Origin: Campylobacter concisus
Lineage (GTDB): Bacteria; Campylobacterota; Campylobacteria; Campylobacterales; Campylobacteraceae
Length of the DNA stretch: 64,000 bases
Assembly: GCF_003048595.2 (NCBI RefSeq)
Contig: NZ_CP049270.1
Span: 1,364,001 to 1,428,000 of the forward strand
Direction of reading: 5' to 3'
A model generated the notes under the pieces. It had not been told where the DNA came from and made no database searches. It saw only the letters and a program-made list of their open reading frames with translations. Position numbers and translations under genes: made by a program. Numbering within the stretch: position 1 is the stretch's first letter; every line of letters begins with the position of its first letter. Below are positions 1 through 7,554 of this stretch, in pieces.

Positions 1-1400
1 ATGGTAAATTTGTGGTAATTATTTACAAAATTTGTATGCTTATCTTCTCTTTTATCATCAAATGAATTTATCTTATTCTCGTAATTTATTCTTGAAGCGT
101 ATAGATACTCATAAAATGAAAATGTTAAGCTATCATCAAGCAGTGGCACATGCACTGAAGCTGGAAGTGTAAATTCATACTGAGTCGCTCTAACGCCTAT
201 CTTTCTATCATATCTATGTGACTGAAGATCGAGTGAATATAAGATATTTGGCAAGACAATATTATCTGTAAATTTATGATACTGAAGCGATGGAAGCTCT
301 TGAAGCGTGTCTTTGTTCTCATTTTTTGAGCCAATCTTTTCAGTGTCTATGTAGTATTTTGCATAAGCACCAAAATAATGATCGTCATTTGCGATGAAGT
401 AGTTAAATTTAGAAGTTACAAGCGAATCATAATCATCATCCCTGCCCTTTAAATTTAAATAATCTATATCATTTAGCTTCGTTGCATCTATCCAAATTCC
501 CTCTTGTAAATCAGCTTCACTAAGGTATCTTATAAGCTTATCTCTTTCGTATTTTAGTCCAATGCCTTTATGTGTTTTATTTTTTAGTTCAGCTTTATTT
601 GAAGTCTCTCCTTTTTGCTTGGCTTGGTAGCTGTTTTTATCAGTAAATGAGCCAAAGCTGATTTCGCCCCTTGAATCAGGCGACTCAGTAAATCTAAACG
701 CACCATAAATTCCAGCACCTCTGTTTGTTCTTATCTGCGGATCAAGCTCGAAGTCCCACTCATTATAAGGTGCAAAATAAATCGGCTGCTTGTAATAAAA
801 ACCTTCAGATTTTCCGTATCCAAGCTCAGGCGGCAAAAGACCTGTTCTTCTTGTGGTATCTGTTGAAAAACCAAAATATGGCAAATAAAAAACTGGCACA
901 TTAGCTATACGAAAGACTGGGTTAAAAAGATGTAAAAATTTGCTTTGTTTATTTAGCATAGCTGAGCTTGAAGTGATACTCCAGTCAGGATCTTGGACAT
1001 TACAGCTTGAAACCATCGCTTTTTTAACTCTATAGTACTCACTATCAGAGCTACTTTCATTGCTTCTCATCCATACTTCCATGTCTTTATTCATCATAAA
1101 AAGCGACTCAAAAGCAGTGTCATTATTTTTTAAATTTAGCTTTGCATAGTTTGAGCGAGAGACTTCACTCTTGCCCTTCATCATGTTGACGTTACCAAAT
1201 AGCTCGATAACCGAATCATTTTGATCATAAACTGCACAATCAGCTGTCACAAGGTAATCTTGTGAATACACAACAACATTTTTATTGGCCGTGACAATGC
1301 CTTTATCTTGCTTCACATCATCAGCTAATAGCTGCACATCTTGCACTGCTGCACTTAGATTTAAAATACAAACCGGAACTAAAAATAAAATTTTACGCAT
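1..1400 (-). CDS. lptD: LPS-assembly outer membrane protein LptD, N-terminal part (cut by window start)
   Basis: LptD is the outer-membrane beta-barrel that inserts lipopolysaccharide into the outer leaflet. The reading frame is open from an ATG at 1400 down to base 1, about 466 codons, so the C-terminal part of the barrel lies outside the window. The product begins with a signal peptide ([18 protein letters not shown]), followed by an OstA/LptA-like jellyroll region at about residues 20-120. After that come the conserved barrel-entry motif PVFYLPYFGFSTD and a run RRTGLLPPELGYG, both typical of LptD. Its first codons overlap the end of the upstream RDD gene by 8 bases, so it is probably the distal gene of the purD operon. 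The identification rests on motif recognition and on the position next to purD, known from other Campylobacter. Confidence 0.88.
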   Translation of the reverse strand, partial: MRKILFLVPVCILNLSAAVQDVQLLADDVKQDKGIVTANKNVVVYSQDYLVTADCAVYDQNDSVIELFGNVNMMKGKSEVSRSNYAKLNLKNNDTAFESLFMMNKDMEVWMRSNESSSDSEYYRVKKAMVSSCNVQDPDWSITSSSAMLNKQSKFLHLFNPVFRIANVPVFYLPYFGFSTDTTRRTGLLPPELGYGKSEGFYYKQPIYFAPYNEWDFELDPQIRTNRGAGIYGAFRFTESPDSRGEISFGSFTDKNSYQAKQKGETSNKAELKNKTHKGIGLKYERDKLIRYLSEADLQEGIWIDATKLNDIDYLNLKGRDDDYDSLVTSKFNYFIANDDHYFGAYAKYYIDTEKIGSKNENKDTLQELPSLQYHKFTDNIVLPNILYSLDLQSHRYDRKIGVRATQYEFTLPASVHVPLLDDSLTFSFYEYLYASRINYENKINSFDDKREDKHTNFVNNYHKFT

Positions 1401-1842
1401 TTATCACCACTGTTTTTGCTATTTTGTCTTGCCAAGTCTGCCTAGCTGGATTTGCAAATGCCCATGCAAAACCAAGATAAAAACAAGCTTCACTAACTAA
1501 CCTAAAAATCGCCCTTACTAGGCTTGAAATAAAATTTGGTCTATCTAAAATTTCTACATTAATACACATCGTCTTTGTTAGCATTTGCCCAAGACTCGCA
1601 CCATAATACCAAACAAAAAATGCATGATAAATAATCTTTAGTGAGACTATTTGCCAAAAGAAATTTAAGGTCAAATTTCTGGCTTCATCATAGCTCATAA
1701 CCGACAAAAAGGCATCCCAGTAAATGATCAAAAACAAAAAAGAAACAATACATTCATCAATTGAGTAAGCTAGCACTCTTTTTGAAAATGGCGCTAGCGA
1801 AATTTCTTCTTTTTCAAGTTTTTCAATTATCTGCATACTCAT
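1393..1842 (-). CDS. RDD family membrane protein
   Basis: This is a 149-residue integral membrane protein of the RDD family, whose function is poorly known (some members affect ion or antibiotic transport). Three hydrophobic segments are visible at about residues 24-45, 60-85 and 108-130. The family signature is recognisable as Arg22 in the first segment, followed by Asp29-Glu30 where the family usually has one or two acidic residues. The start ATG overlaps the purD stop (ATGA), and its end overlaps the lptD start, so translation is probably coupled. No specific function can be assigned. Confidence 0.8.
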   Translation of the reverse strand: MSMQIIEKLEKEEISLAPFSKRVLAYSIDECIVSFLFLIIYWDAFLSVMSYDEARNLTLNFFWQIVSLKIIYHAFFVWYYGASLGQMLTKTMCINVEILDRPNFISSLVRAIFRLVSEACFYLGFAWAFANPARQTWQDKIAKTVVINA

Positions 1843-3083
1843 TTTAATGCCTGCCAGGCAATATCTTTTCTATAATGTGCTCCGTCAAATTTTACATTTT
1901 CGCAAAGCTCATAAGCTCTATCACGTGCCTCTTTTATGCTCTTCGCAGTGGCCACGCAGACTAATACTCTGCCACCATCTGCATAAATTTCTCCATTTTG
2001 CTCGCTAACACCAGCATAAGCGATGTGAACATCTTTTACATCATTTAAAACTGAAATTTTAGCTTTTGGACTACTTTTATACGGATAGTCCTTACTAGCC
2101 ATTACGACACCAACTGCAAATTCATCTTTTAAGCTAATAGGCTTTAGCTCGCCCTTTGCAGCATTTAGTAAAATTTCGCTTAGATTTCCGTCAATTAATG
2201 GCATCAATACTTCGCACTCAGGATCGCCAAATCTGACGTTAAACTCAAGCACATAAGGCTCATTTTTCACGATCATCAGTCCCACAAAAAGTACTCCACA
2301 AAACGGACTGCCCTCGTTTTTCATTCCTTTTAAAGTTGGCTTTACAACCTCTTCTTCGACCCTTTTTATCAGCTCTTTTGAAGCAAGTGGACTTGGAGCA
2401 TAAGCACCCATGCCACCAGTATTTGGACCTTCATCGTTGTCAAGTAGGCGTTTGTGGTCTTGTGCCACTGGCAAGCTTACAAAATTTTCGCCATCGCAAA
2501 TGGCAAAAAAGCTTAGTTCAAAGCCGTCCAAAAACTCTTCAACTACCACAAATTTACCAGCATCACCAAAGCTAGCTCCGCTTAGCATGTCACTAACTGC
2601 CTCTTTGGCTTCCTCTTTAGAATTTGCGATTATAACGCCTTTTCCAGCGCAAAGTCCGTCAGCTTTTACGACCATCGGCGCGCTTAAGGTATCAATAAAT
2701 TTAAATGCTTTTTCTTTATCATCTGTGTTTAAATATCTTGCGGTTTTTATATTATTTCTAGCTAAAAAATCCTTCATATACGCCTTGCTAGCCTCAAGTC
2801 TAGCAGCTGCCTTGCTTGGTCCAAATATAAGCAAGCCCTCTTTTTTAAAGATATCCACTACGCCTTCACTAAGCGGTGCTTCAGGCCCTACGATAGTTAG
2901 GGCAATATCATTTTGTTTAGCAAATTTTGCAAGCTCATAAAAGTCTTTTATCTTTAAATTCTCGCCAAGGCGTGAGGTCGCACCATTTCCCGGTGCAAAG
3001 TATAAATTTATATTTTTTTCTTTTTTTAGTTTTAGAGCAATGGCGTATTCGCGGCCGCCACTTCCTATTATGAGAATATTCAT
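1839..3083 (-). CDS. purD: Phosphoribosylamine--glycine ligase PurD
   Basis: PurD joins phosphoribosylamine and glycine with ATP to give GAR, the second step of purine synthesis, in the cytoplasm. The 414-residue length is normal for the family. The N-terminus has the dinucleotide-like loop [12 protein letters not shown]. An ATP-grasp domain follows, with [16 protein letters not shown] near residue 140 and [16 protein letters not shown] near residue 280. The usual GGREHA motif reads GGREYA here (His to Tyr). A clear ribosome site (GGAGATGAA) precedes the ATG. The 6S-like RNA lies just upstream on the same strand and may share its transcript. Confidence 0.95.
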   Translation of the reverse strand: MNILIIGSGGREYAIALKLKKEKNINLYFAPGNGATSRLGENLKIKDFYELAKFAKQNDIALTIVGPEAPLSEGVVDIFKKEGLLIFGPSKAAARLEASKAYMKDFLARNNIKTARYLNTDDKEKAFKFIDTLSAPMVVKADGLCAGKGVIIANSKEEAKEAVSDMLSGASFGDAGKFVVVEEFLDGFELSFFAICDGENFVSLPVAQDHKRLLDNDEGPNTGGMGAYAPSPLASKELIKRVEEEVVKPTLKGMKNEGSPFCGVLFVGLMIVKNEPYVLEFNVRFGDPECEVLMPLIDGNLSEILLNAAKGELKPISLKDEFAVGVVMASKDYPYKSSPKAKISVLNDVKDVHIAYAGVSEQNGEIYADGGRVLVCVATAKSIKEARDRAYELCENVKFDGAHYRKDIAWQALK

Positions 3084-3100
3084 TTCATCTCCGTAAATTT

Positions 3101-3291
3101 AAAAACCCGAGTGGGCGTCGCATAGAAGAGTGGCCCATAAACAAAGCCAATCTTGCAAATAGATGGATACCAAACGGTTGCAACTTCTCGCCTTTTCAGA
3201 CTCAAACGAAGCCACATCACAAGGCACCCATACCTTTTCGCTAACAAAAAAGTGTTGGACCCCGTAAAATGCTGACTCGCTTCACTCAGGC
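3101..3291 (-). ncRNA. ssrS: Probable 6S RNA (purD RNA motif) upstream of purD
   Basis: A 190-base gene-free stretch lies directly before purD. Read on the minus strand, it starts GCCUGAGUG and ends CACUCGGGU followed by U5. These two ends can pair over nine positions (seven Watson-Crick, two G-U), giving the closing stem expected of 6S RNA. A perfect TATAAT stands 6 bases before the proposed 5' end at 3291. A 6S-type RNA mimics an open promoter and sequesters the housekeeping RNA polymerase. A structured purD motif in this position in Campylobacterales, and its later recognition as 6S RNA, is recalled from the literature. I did not fold the central bubble, and no covariance search was run. 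Confidence 0.68.
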
Positions 3292-3297
3292 AATAAA

Positions 3298-3303
3298 ATT
3301 ATA
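3298..3303 (-). promoter_or_regulatory. -10 box of the 6S-like RNA promoter
   Basis: The sequence TATAAT on the minus strand is a perfect sigma-70 -10 box. It is followed after six bases by the G at 3291 that begins the closing stem of the RNA. It lies in the short gap after hemD, so the RNA can be made independently of the upstream efflux-pump/hemD unit. There is no obvious -35 box, as is usual in Campylobacter. Confidence 0.6.
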
Positions 3304-3315
3304 TAAATTCTTTGC

Positions 3316-3954
3316 TTAAAGTAATGTTTTGGCAAGCGCGATACAGGCGTTTATATCTTGACTTTGGCTCACTATTGGCTCGGTAAATTTTAGCTCTTTT
3401 GCAGTGACCTTTCCAATGCTTATCGCTTGATAGCTCTCATCCCAACCAAAATTATTAAGAAAATTTTTGACATTTAGCGGAGAAGCAAAGATCAAAATGC
3501 TATTTTTTGGTGGTTTTAGCTCCATTTTGCAAGGATTTAAGACATTTTCATAGGCGACAATCGCTTTTATATTTACGCCGCCATTTTGCAAAATTTCTAA
3601 GAAATTTGAAGCACTATCTTTACCTTTTAGATAAAGAACTTTTTTGCCTTTTAAAAGTAGCAAAATTTCTCTTGCGAAGTCATCTCCGTGAGCGTTCTTT
3701 CCGGTATAAATTTCACTAAATCCAAACTCTCTTGCGGCTGCCGCACAACTATTTGCGATGGCAAAGACTGGCAAATTTATAGCTTTTATATTGTTAAATT
3801 TTAATGCATTAAAAGCATTTTTAGAAGTGGCTACCAGCACGTCATAGCCGCTTAAATTTAGTTCAAATTTTAAAAACTCTATCTTGCTAACGCTTAAATT
3901 TACAATGCTCTCATCAGTCGTTTTTGTATTTGAAATAAGATAAATTTTACGCAA
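3316..3954 (-). CDS. hemD: Uroporphyrinogen-III synthase HemD
   Basis: HemD closes hydroxymethylbilane into uroporphyrinogen III in haem and sirohaem synthesis. The 212-residue protein has the loose two-lobed HemD pattern. Recognisable pieces are LVATSKNAFNAL near residue 40, VLYLKGKDSASNFLEIL near residue 107, and the late block ILIFASPLNVKNFL followed by ISIGKVTAKEL. The family is poorly conserved in sequence, so these are the main supports. The start is a TTG at 3954, which overlaps the last codons of the upstream efflux pump by 8 bases and suggests coupled translation. Confidence 0.82.
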   Translation of the reverse strand: MRKIYLISNTKTTDESIVNLSVSKIEFLKFELNLSGYDVLVATSKNAFNALKFNNIKAINLPVFAIANSCAAAAREFGFSEIYTGKNAHGDDFAREILLLLKGKKVLYLKGKDSASNFLEILQNGGVNIKAIVAYENVLNPCKMELKPPKNSILIFASPLNVKNFLNNFGWDESYQAISIGKVTAKELKFTEPIVSQSQDINACIALAKTLL

Positions 3955-5107
3955 CTCTTTTTAACCTAAAAAATGATATCAACGCAAGTAATGTGCAAGC
4001 TAAAATAACAATAGAAGTCGAATAAAATATATCACCAAGCCCAACTAGCGGAGAGACTACGCCACCTAAAAAAAATGGGCAAAATCCAAGTATCGCTGAG
4101 GCTGAGCCTGCGTATTCTCTGCCTTCATTCATGGCTAGCGATGAAGCAGTTGGCAAGACAAATCCTGTAAAAAGAAGTAATAAGAAAAATGCGATAATGA
4201 TGCCGATCACTTCAAATTTAAAACAAAGCATGAAAGCAATAAAAACGCTAGCAAACAAGGTGCCAAAAAGTCCAGTTTTGAGCGCTTTTCTCTCATTTAA
4301 AAGACTAGCAAGCCTTGCTCCTATAACAAGTCCTAAACCATTTGAAGCAAAGCAAAAGCTATAGCTTACTGGACTTAAAGAATAAAATTCTTGAAATATA
4401 AACGAAGATGACGCTATATAGGCAAACATCGCACCCATCGCAAATGTCTGAATGCTTACAAAAAGCATAAATTTTTTCTTTCTTAAAATTTTGCCAAAAA
4501 CACTATAAGTCACTAGCAAAGGCATTTTTAAGCGATTTGACTGACTTAAGCTCTCTTTGAAATAAAAATTTGCTATAAAAAGCAAAATACCAATGATAGT
4601 AAGTGCCATAAAGATACCACGCCAGTCGGTAAATTTAAGTAGCAAGCTGCCACCAATTGGCGAGAGTATCGGAGCAAGACCATTTACAACCATCATAAGA
4701 CTAAAAAATTTAGTCATTTCATGACCCTTATAAAGATCACTCACAACAGCCCTTGAGATGACTAAGCTGCCGGCACTTGCAAGCCCTTGAATAATTCTCA
4801 TAAAGATAAAAAACTGGATATTTTGTGCAAAAAATATAAAAATAGTGCTTATAGTATAGACGATGAGCGAGATGGTAAGGGGCAATTTTCGGCCAAATTT
4901 ATCGCTTATTGGACCAACTATGAGCTGACCTATGGCTAAGCCTGCCATCGATGTCGTGATCGTTAATTGTGTAGCTGTAACGCTTGTTTTAAACCACTCA
5001 GTAATAGCCGGAAGTGCTGGCAAATAAAGATCTGTCACAAATGGTCCAAAGGCAGAGAGAGCACCTAAAAATAGCAATAAAAATAGTTTGGAATTTTCTT
5101 TTTTCAT
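3947..5107 (-). CDS. Bcr/CflA-type multidrug efflux MFS transporter
   Basis: This 386-residue inner-membrane protein has about twelve hydrophobic segments and belongs to the major facilitator superfamily. Motif A between helices 2 and 3 is GPISDKFGRKLP, and the drug/proton antiporter motif RIIQGLASAGSLVISRAVVSD is typical of the Bcr/CflA subfamily. The N-terminus LGALSAFGPFVTDLYLPALP is also characteristic. Substrates such as bicyclomycin or chloramphenicol are known for family members, but the substrate here cannot be read from sequence. It precedes hemD on the same strand with an overlap. Confidence 0.87.
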   Translation of the reverse strand: MKKENSKLFLLLFLGALSAFGPFVTDLYLPALPAITEWFKTSVTATQLTITTSMAGLAIGQLIVGPISDKFGRKLPLTISLIVYTISTIFIFFAQNIQFFIFMRIIQGLASAGSLVISRAVVSDLYKGHEMTKFFSLMMVVNGLAPILSPIGGSLLLKFTDWRGIFMALTIIGILLFIANFYFKESLSQSNRLKMPLLVTYSVFGKILRKKKFMLFVSIQTFAMGAMFAYIASSSFIFQEFYSLSPVSYSFCFASNGLGLVIGARLASLLNERKALKTGLFGTLFASVFIAFMLCFKFEVIGIIIAFFLLLLFTGFVLPTASSLAMNEGREYAGSASAILGFCPFFLGGVVSPLVGLGDIFYSTSIVILACTLLALISFFRLKRVA

Positions 5108-5189
5108 AGTTTTTCTTTAAATTTTAAAAGAGATTATATTATGACTTTGCTTTTTGGGTTATTAAGGGTAAATTTAACGTGATTTATAA

Positions 5190-5216
5190 AATATAAAAGC
5201 CCCAAAATTAGGGCTT
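5190..5216 (-). terminator. Intrinsic terminator after the bicupin gene
   Basis: Immediately after the bicupin stop codon, the minus strand reads AAGCCC, a short loop, then GGGCTT, followed by a U-rich run (UUUAUAUUUU). The stem is six base pairs with an additional wobble possible. This separates the bicupin from the efflux-pump gene downstream. Confidence 0.7.
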
Positions 5217-5220
5217 AGTA

Positions 5221-5865
5221 TTACATTTTGTCTTTAGTAACGATTAAGAGCATTTTAAATTTATCTTTTATCTTTAATCCGTGTGGTATTTTGCCTGGAA
5301 GCACTATGGTATCGCCTTTTTTGATATCAAAATGTTCATCACCAATAGTTAGCTTCATCTCGCCATCAAGTGCGATAAGTAGTGCATCGCCTGGAGCTGC
5401 GTGAGTTGAGAGCTCTTGGTCTGTGTCAAAACTAAGTAATGACATTGAGCCGTTTTCGTTCTTTACGAGCGTTTTGCTCACGATTTTGCCTTTTTCGTAT
5501 TCCACTGCATCAACTAAGCTAAAAATAGCTGCCTTAGGTAAATGATCTATCATTAAATCCTCCTTAAAATCAATTGAAATATATTTCGTTGGTTCGTTAA
5601 AAACTAGCTTGCGCCACACTTTTTTCTCTATCAGGCAAGCTTGCTCATTGCATATATGTATCTGCTTTTCGCCGTAGTATAGGCTAGCACCACCCTCCAC
5701 AACCCATGCGAGGCTGTCGCAAAACAGCATCTCATGATCTAGCTCCTCGTCCTCGTCAAATGCGTATATATCGACGCTTGCGTTTTTGTTTTGAAAGAGC
5801 CTTTTACTAACGACGCTTTTTTCTACTATACTTGTGTCTTTGTCTAGACTATAGATTTGACTCAT
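5221..5865 (-). CDS. Two-domain cupin protein
   Basis: This is a 214-residue bicupin of unknown substrate. The first cupin-like domain spans about residues 20-85, with DHEMLFCDSLAWVVEGGA. The second spans about residues 130-210, with STHAAPGDALLIALDGEMKLTIG and GDTIVLPGKIPHGLKI, the latter being the second cupin motif with a candidate metal-binding His. The chosen ATG at 5865 follows AAAAAAGGAT; a longer frame starting upstream at 5922 lacks such a site. A TATAAT box and a short palindrome precede it. Proteins of this type often sense small molecules or stabilise a sugar or acid, but nothing more specific can be claimed. Confidence 0.78.
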   Translation of the reverse strand: MSQIYSLDKDTSIVEKSVVSKRLFQNKNASVDIYAFDEDEELDHEMLFCDSLAWVVEGGASLYYGEKQIHICNEQACLIEKKVWRKLVFNEPTKYISIDFKEDLMIDHLPKAAIFSLVDAVEYEKGKIVSKTLVKNENGSMSLLSFDTDQELSTHAAPGDALLIALDGEMKLTIGDEHFDIKKGDTIVLPGKIPHGLKIKDKFKMLLIVTKDKM

Positions 5866-5886
5866 TTTATATCCTTTTTTTGCAAA

Positions 5887-5892
5887 ATTATA
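5887..5892 (-). promoter_or_regulatory. -10 box for the bicupin gene
   Basis: The minus strand reads TTTTATAATTTTGC, containing TATAAT about 22 bases upstream of the bicupin ATG. Transcription would start near 5880, giving a very short leader that holds the ribosome site. Confidence 0.5.
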
Positions 5893-5912
5893 AAAGGTTA
5901 AGAGCCAAATTT

Positions 5913-5924
5913 CATTGACCAATG
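5913..5924. promoter_or_regulatory. Operator-like palindrome CATTGACCAATG
   Basis: A 12-base inverted repeat, CATTG-AC-CAATG, lies about 20 bases upstream of the bicupin -10 box, overlapping the -35 region. Such a position suits a regulator-binding site. It is a short repeat and could be chance. Confidence 0.3.
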
Positions 5925-6019
5925 TTAATAAAAAGAGAAAATATATCCTAATTAAAACTAGTGCATATCAAGAAGTTCCCTTTACAGAAAATTCCATAAA
6001 GGAATTTGGCCACTCAATA

Positions 6020-6415
6020 ATTACCATATCATATTTGTTTCTTTGATTCTATAACGGTATCTTTTTAGTTTCTGTTTTTAATATGCATAGCCCGGCTTCC
6101 TTGCCGTAGTTTCGTAAGCTTCGTTAAGTACTGATCCAATACCCATTTGATGGAATTTTTTATGCCAATTACAAAAAATATCTGCACAATCCTTGCTGGT
6201 TGAGGTTAATACAACAAAACCAACCGACTCATCATTTTATATGACAAGCAAGAAAATATTTTTCTGTGAATCACAAATATACTCTTCTGTGCTTTCCGGC
6301 ATTCCAAACCATTCTGAAAGGTCATATAATATCTCTCTTGATGCACCTTCCTTTTCCAGTTCATCTTCAACTTTTTTTATTTTTATATCAATTTGCTCTT
6401 CCACAACTTCTATAC
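6020..6415 (-). pseudogene. Broken GNAT-family N-acetyltransferase
   Basis: Read on the minus strand from about 6415, one frame gives VEEQIDIKIKKVEDELEKEG, then a segment EWFGMPESTEEYICDSQK. It hits an in-frame TAA at 6237-6239 and continues as ESVGFVVLTSTSKDCADIF, then KFHQMGIGSVLNEAYETTA. A second stop follows at 6078-6080. The piece HQMGIGSVLNEAYE is the acetyl-CoA-binding loop of GNAT enzymes (R/Q-x-x-G-x-G/A). There is no good start codon: an ATA stands where a start could be expected. It directly follows the pyrimidine-dimer-glycosylase-like gene as the third gene of a foreign-looking operon. The 3' border of the remnant is uncertain. Confidence 0.72.
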
Positions 6416-6778
6416 TTTTAAATGTATACCTTTATTTCTTAAATTTTCTATGCAATCAGCCAGATATTCAATATTATGCTCTTTGTAAATTGGACTGCTT
6501 ATAATTTCCTCTTTAAGATTATTGTACTTTTCTGCCGTCCTTCCTCTATAATTTTTATCTTTCCATTCCACAGAAACATTATATCCCCTTTTTTCCATCT
6601 CCTCCATAACCAATACATGGTAAATAAAAAGATGATACGGGGAATATGTAAACACATAGTCCACAGTTTTATGTTTCTTTTTCCATCCATTGCCCCTCAA
6701 AGCACAACATTCCCTATGTTGTCCAAGCAGCTGACTTTTGGGCAATAAGTGGATAAGTTTTTCATGCCATAGTCTCAT
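6410..6778 (-). CDS. Pyrimidine-dimer DNA glycosylase-like protein (Pyr_excise/TIGR02328 type)
   Basis: This 122-residue protein begins MRLWHEKLIHLLPKSQLLGQ and continues HRECCALRGNGW and HKTVDYVF, a pattern I associate with the TIGR02328/Pyr_excise family related to phage T4 endonuclease V. Arg22-Glu23 match the catalytic Arg22-Glu23 of T4 endonuclease V in position and context. The T4 nucleophile Thr2, however, is Arg here, so classical glycosylase chemistry is uncertain. A strong ribosome site (AGGAGA) precedes the ATG, which lies 17 bases inside the end of the DUF1722 gene. This family is, from memory, common in Firmicutes, and its occurrence here suggests transfer. Confidence 0.72.
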   Translation of the reverse strand: MRLWHEKLIHLLPKSQLLGQHRECCALRGNGWKKKHKTVDYVFTYSPYHLFIYHVLVMEEMEKRGYNVSVEWKDKNYRGRTAEKYNNLKEEIISSPIYKEHNIEYLADCIENLRNKGIHLKV

Positions 6779-7166
6779 ATTTTTCTCCTGTTAAGAAGGT
6801 TGATTTTTCTAAATATTCATTAGGGTATCTTTTTAGTAAAGTGTTAATGTATTCAATTACAACATCTTGATTATTTTTCCCCTCCATATATTCATTTAAT
6901 ATATCAAATAATGCCTGTTTTTCAACTGTACTTGCATTTTTTTTGAAATATCCCCATATGTGAAGAATGGCATTACTAAAATCTTTTTTACTCTCCTTCA
7001 TATCTCTTGTTTCCTGTATTTTTTTATTTATCCATAAAACATCCGGTTCTTTTTCCCTCAAATACGCCCTTATCTCCAAATATGCTTTATGCGATTTGCT
7101 TAGTACAAAATATTTATTTTTTGCCCATAACTCTTCACATTCTATTTTTGTATCTTTGTGTCTCAT
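6762..7166 (-). CDS. YbgA/DUF1722 family protein
   Basis: This 134-residue protein matches the YbgA (DUF1722) domain: LWAKNKYFVLSKSHKAYLEI near the N-terminus, HIWGYFKKNASTVEKQALFDIL in the middle, and LLKRYPNEYLEKSTFL near the C-terminus. The family's biochemical role is unclear. In Escherichia coli ybgA lies next to phr (DNA photolyase), and here it lies next to a pyrimidine-dimer-glycosylase-like gene, so a link to UV-damage repair is reasonable inference. The ATG follows GAGGTG and overlaps the stop of a short upstream frame. Base and codon use look unlike the surrounding Campylobacter genes. Confidence 0.75.
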   Translation of the reverse strand: MRHKDTKIECEELWAKNKYFVLSKSHKAYLEIRAYLREKEPDVLWINKKIQETRDMKESKKDFSNAILHIWGYFKKNASTVEKQALFDILNEYMEGKNNQDVVIEYINTLLKRYPNEYLEKSTFLTGEKYETMA

Positions 7167-7300
7167 ATTGACACCTCTTTAAAAATATTCAAACTAAAAT
7201 AAATCCCATATAATGTACCACCATTTAAGCATTTATTAATAGCATTTAAATTTTTATTTAGGTCAGGTATAAATGAATATCCCGCATTACTGTATGTTAA
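7164..7300 (-). pseudogene. Unidentified gene fragment translationally coupled to the DUF1722 gene
   Basis: A minus-strand frame reads ASETTLTYSNAGYSFIPDL and then NGGTLYGIYFSLNIFKEVSI. It ends in a TGA that overlaps the ATG of the DUF1722 gene (ATGA). It has no start codon and is closed upstream by stops, with a different frame (FEFEEVIAMKLLCIGDHF) open just before it, as if frameshifted. I do not recognise the family. It looks like the 3' end of a fourth gene of the foreign operon. Confidence 0.4.
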
Positions 7301-7372
7301 AGTGGTCTCCGATGCAAAGAAGTTTCATTGCTATAACCTCTTCAAATTCAAATTTATCAACCGCTGTTTCCA

Positions 7373-7406
7373 CAAAAGCCTCCCAGCAAAATAATGGAAG
7401 GCTTTC
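7373..7406. terminator. Hairpin resembling a bidirectional terminator in the islet
   Basis: The plus strand reads AAAAGCCTCCC, a 10-11 base loop, then GGAAGGCTTTCT. The arms pair over ten bases with one G-U, and an A/T-rich run lies on each side. It lies between guaA and the foreign-looking fragment and may be a terminator carried by the incoming DNA. Confidence 0.5.
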
Positions 7407-7502
7407 TAAACAATTTATCTAAATTTAAAACTCCCTCTTAAACCTACTTTTTCTCATTTTTAGTATCAAAACAGTATCACTAAGGAGCTTTTTGCTTCAA
7501 TA

Positions 7503-7535
7503 AACCGTTGCAATATTGTATTTTCAACGGTTTTA
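7503..7535 (-). terminator. Hairpin downstream of guaA
   Basis: About 20 bases after the guaA stop, the minus strand reads AAACCGTTG, a 14-base loop and CAACGGTTT, a perfect nine-base-pair inverted repeat. No U-run follows, so it may stabilise the guaA 3' end rather than act as an intrinsic terminator. Confidence 0.4.
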
Positions 7536-7554
7536 CAGCAAAAATATTTTTACT

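Noticed and set aside
2410-2940. Long plus-strand open frame opposite purD
   Set aside because: It is a shadow of purD: it lies antisense within it, has low-complexity Ser/Leu-rich content and matches no family pattern.
5866-5922. Upstream extension of the bicupin to 5922
   Set aside because: The extension (MVNEIWLLTFYNF...) has no ribosome site and covers the TATAAT and AAAGGAT signals that fit the start at 5865.
6193-6748. Plus-strand open frames across the islet
   Set aside because: They lie antisense to the GNAT remnant and the glycosylase-like gene, have no ribosome site and no recognisable motif.
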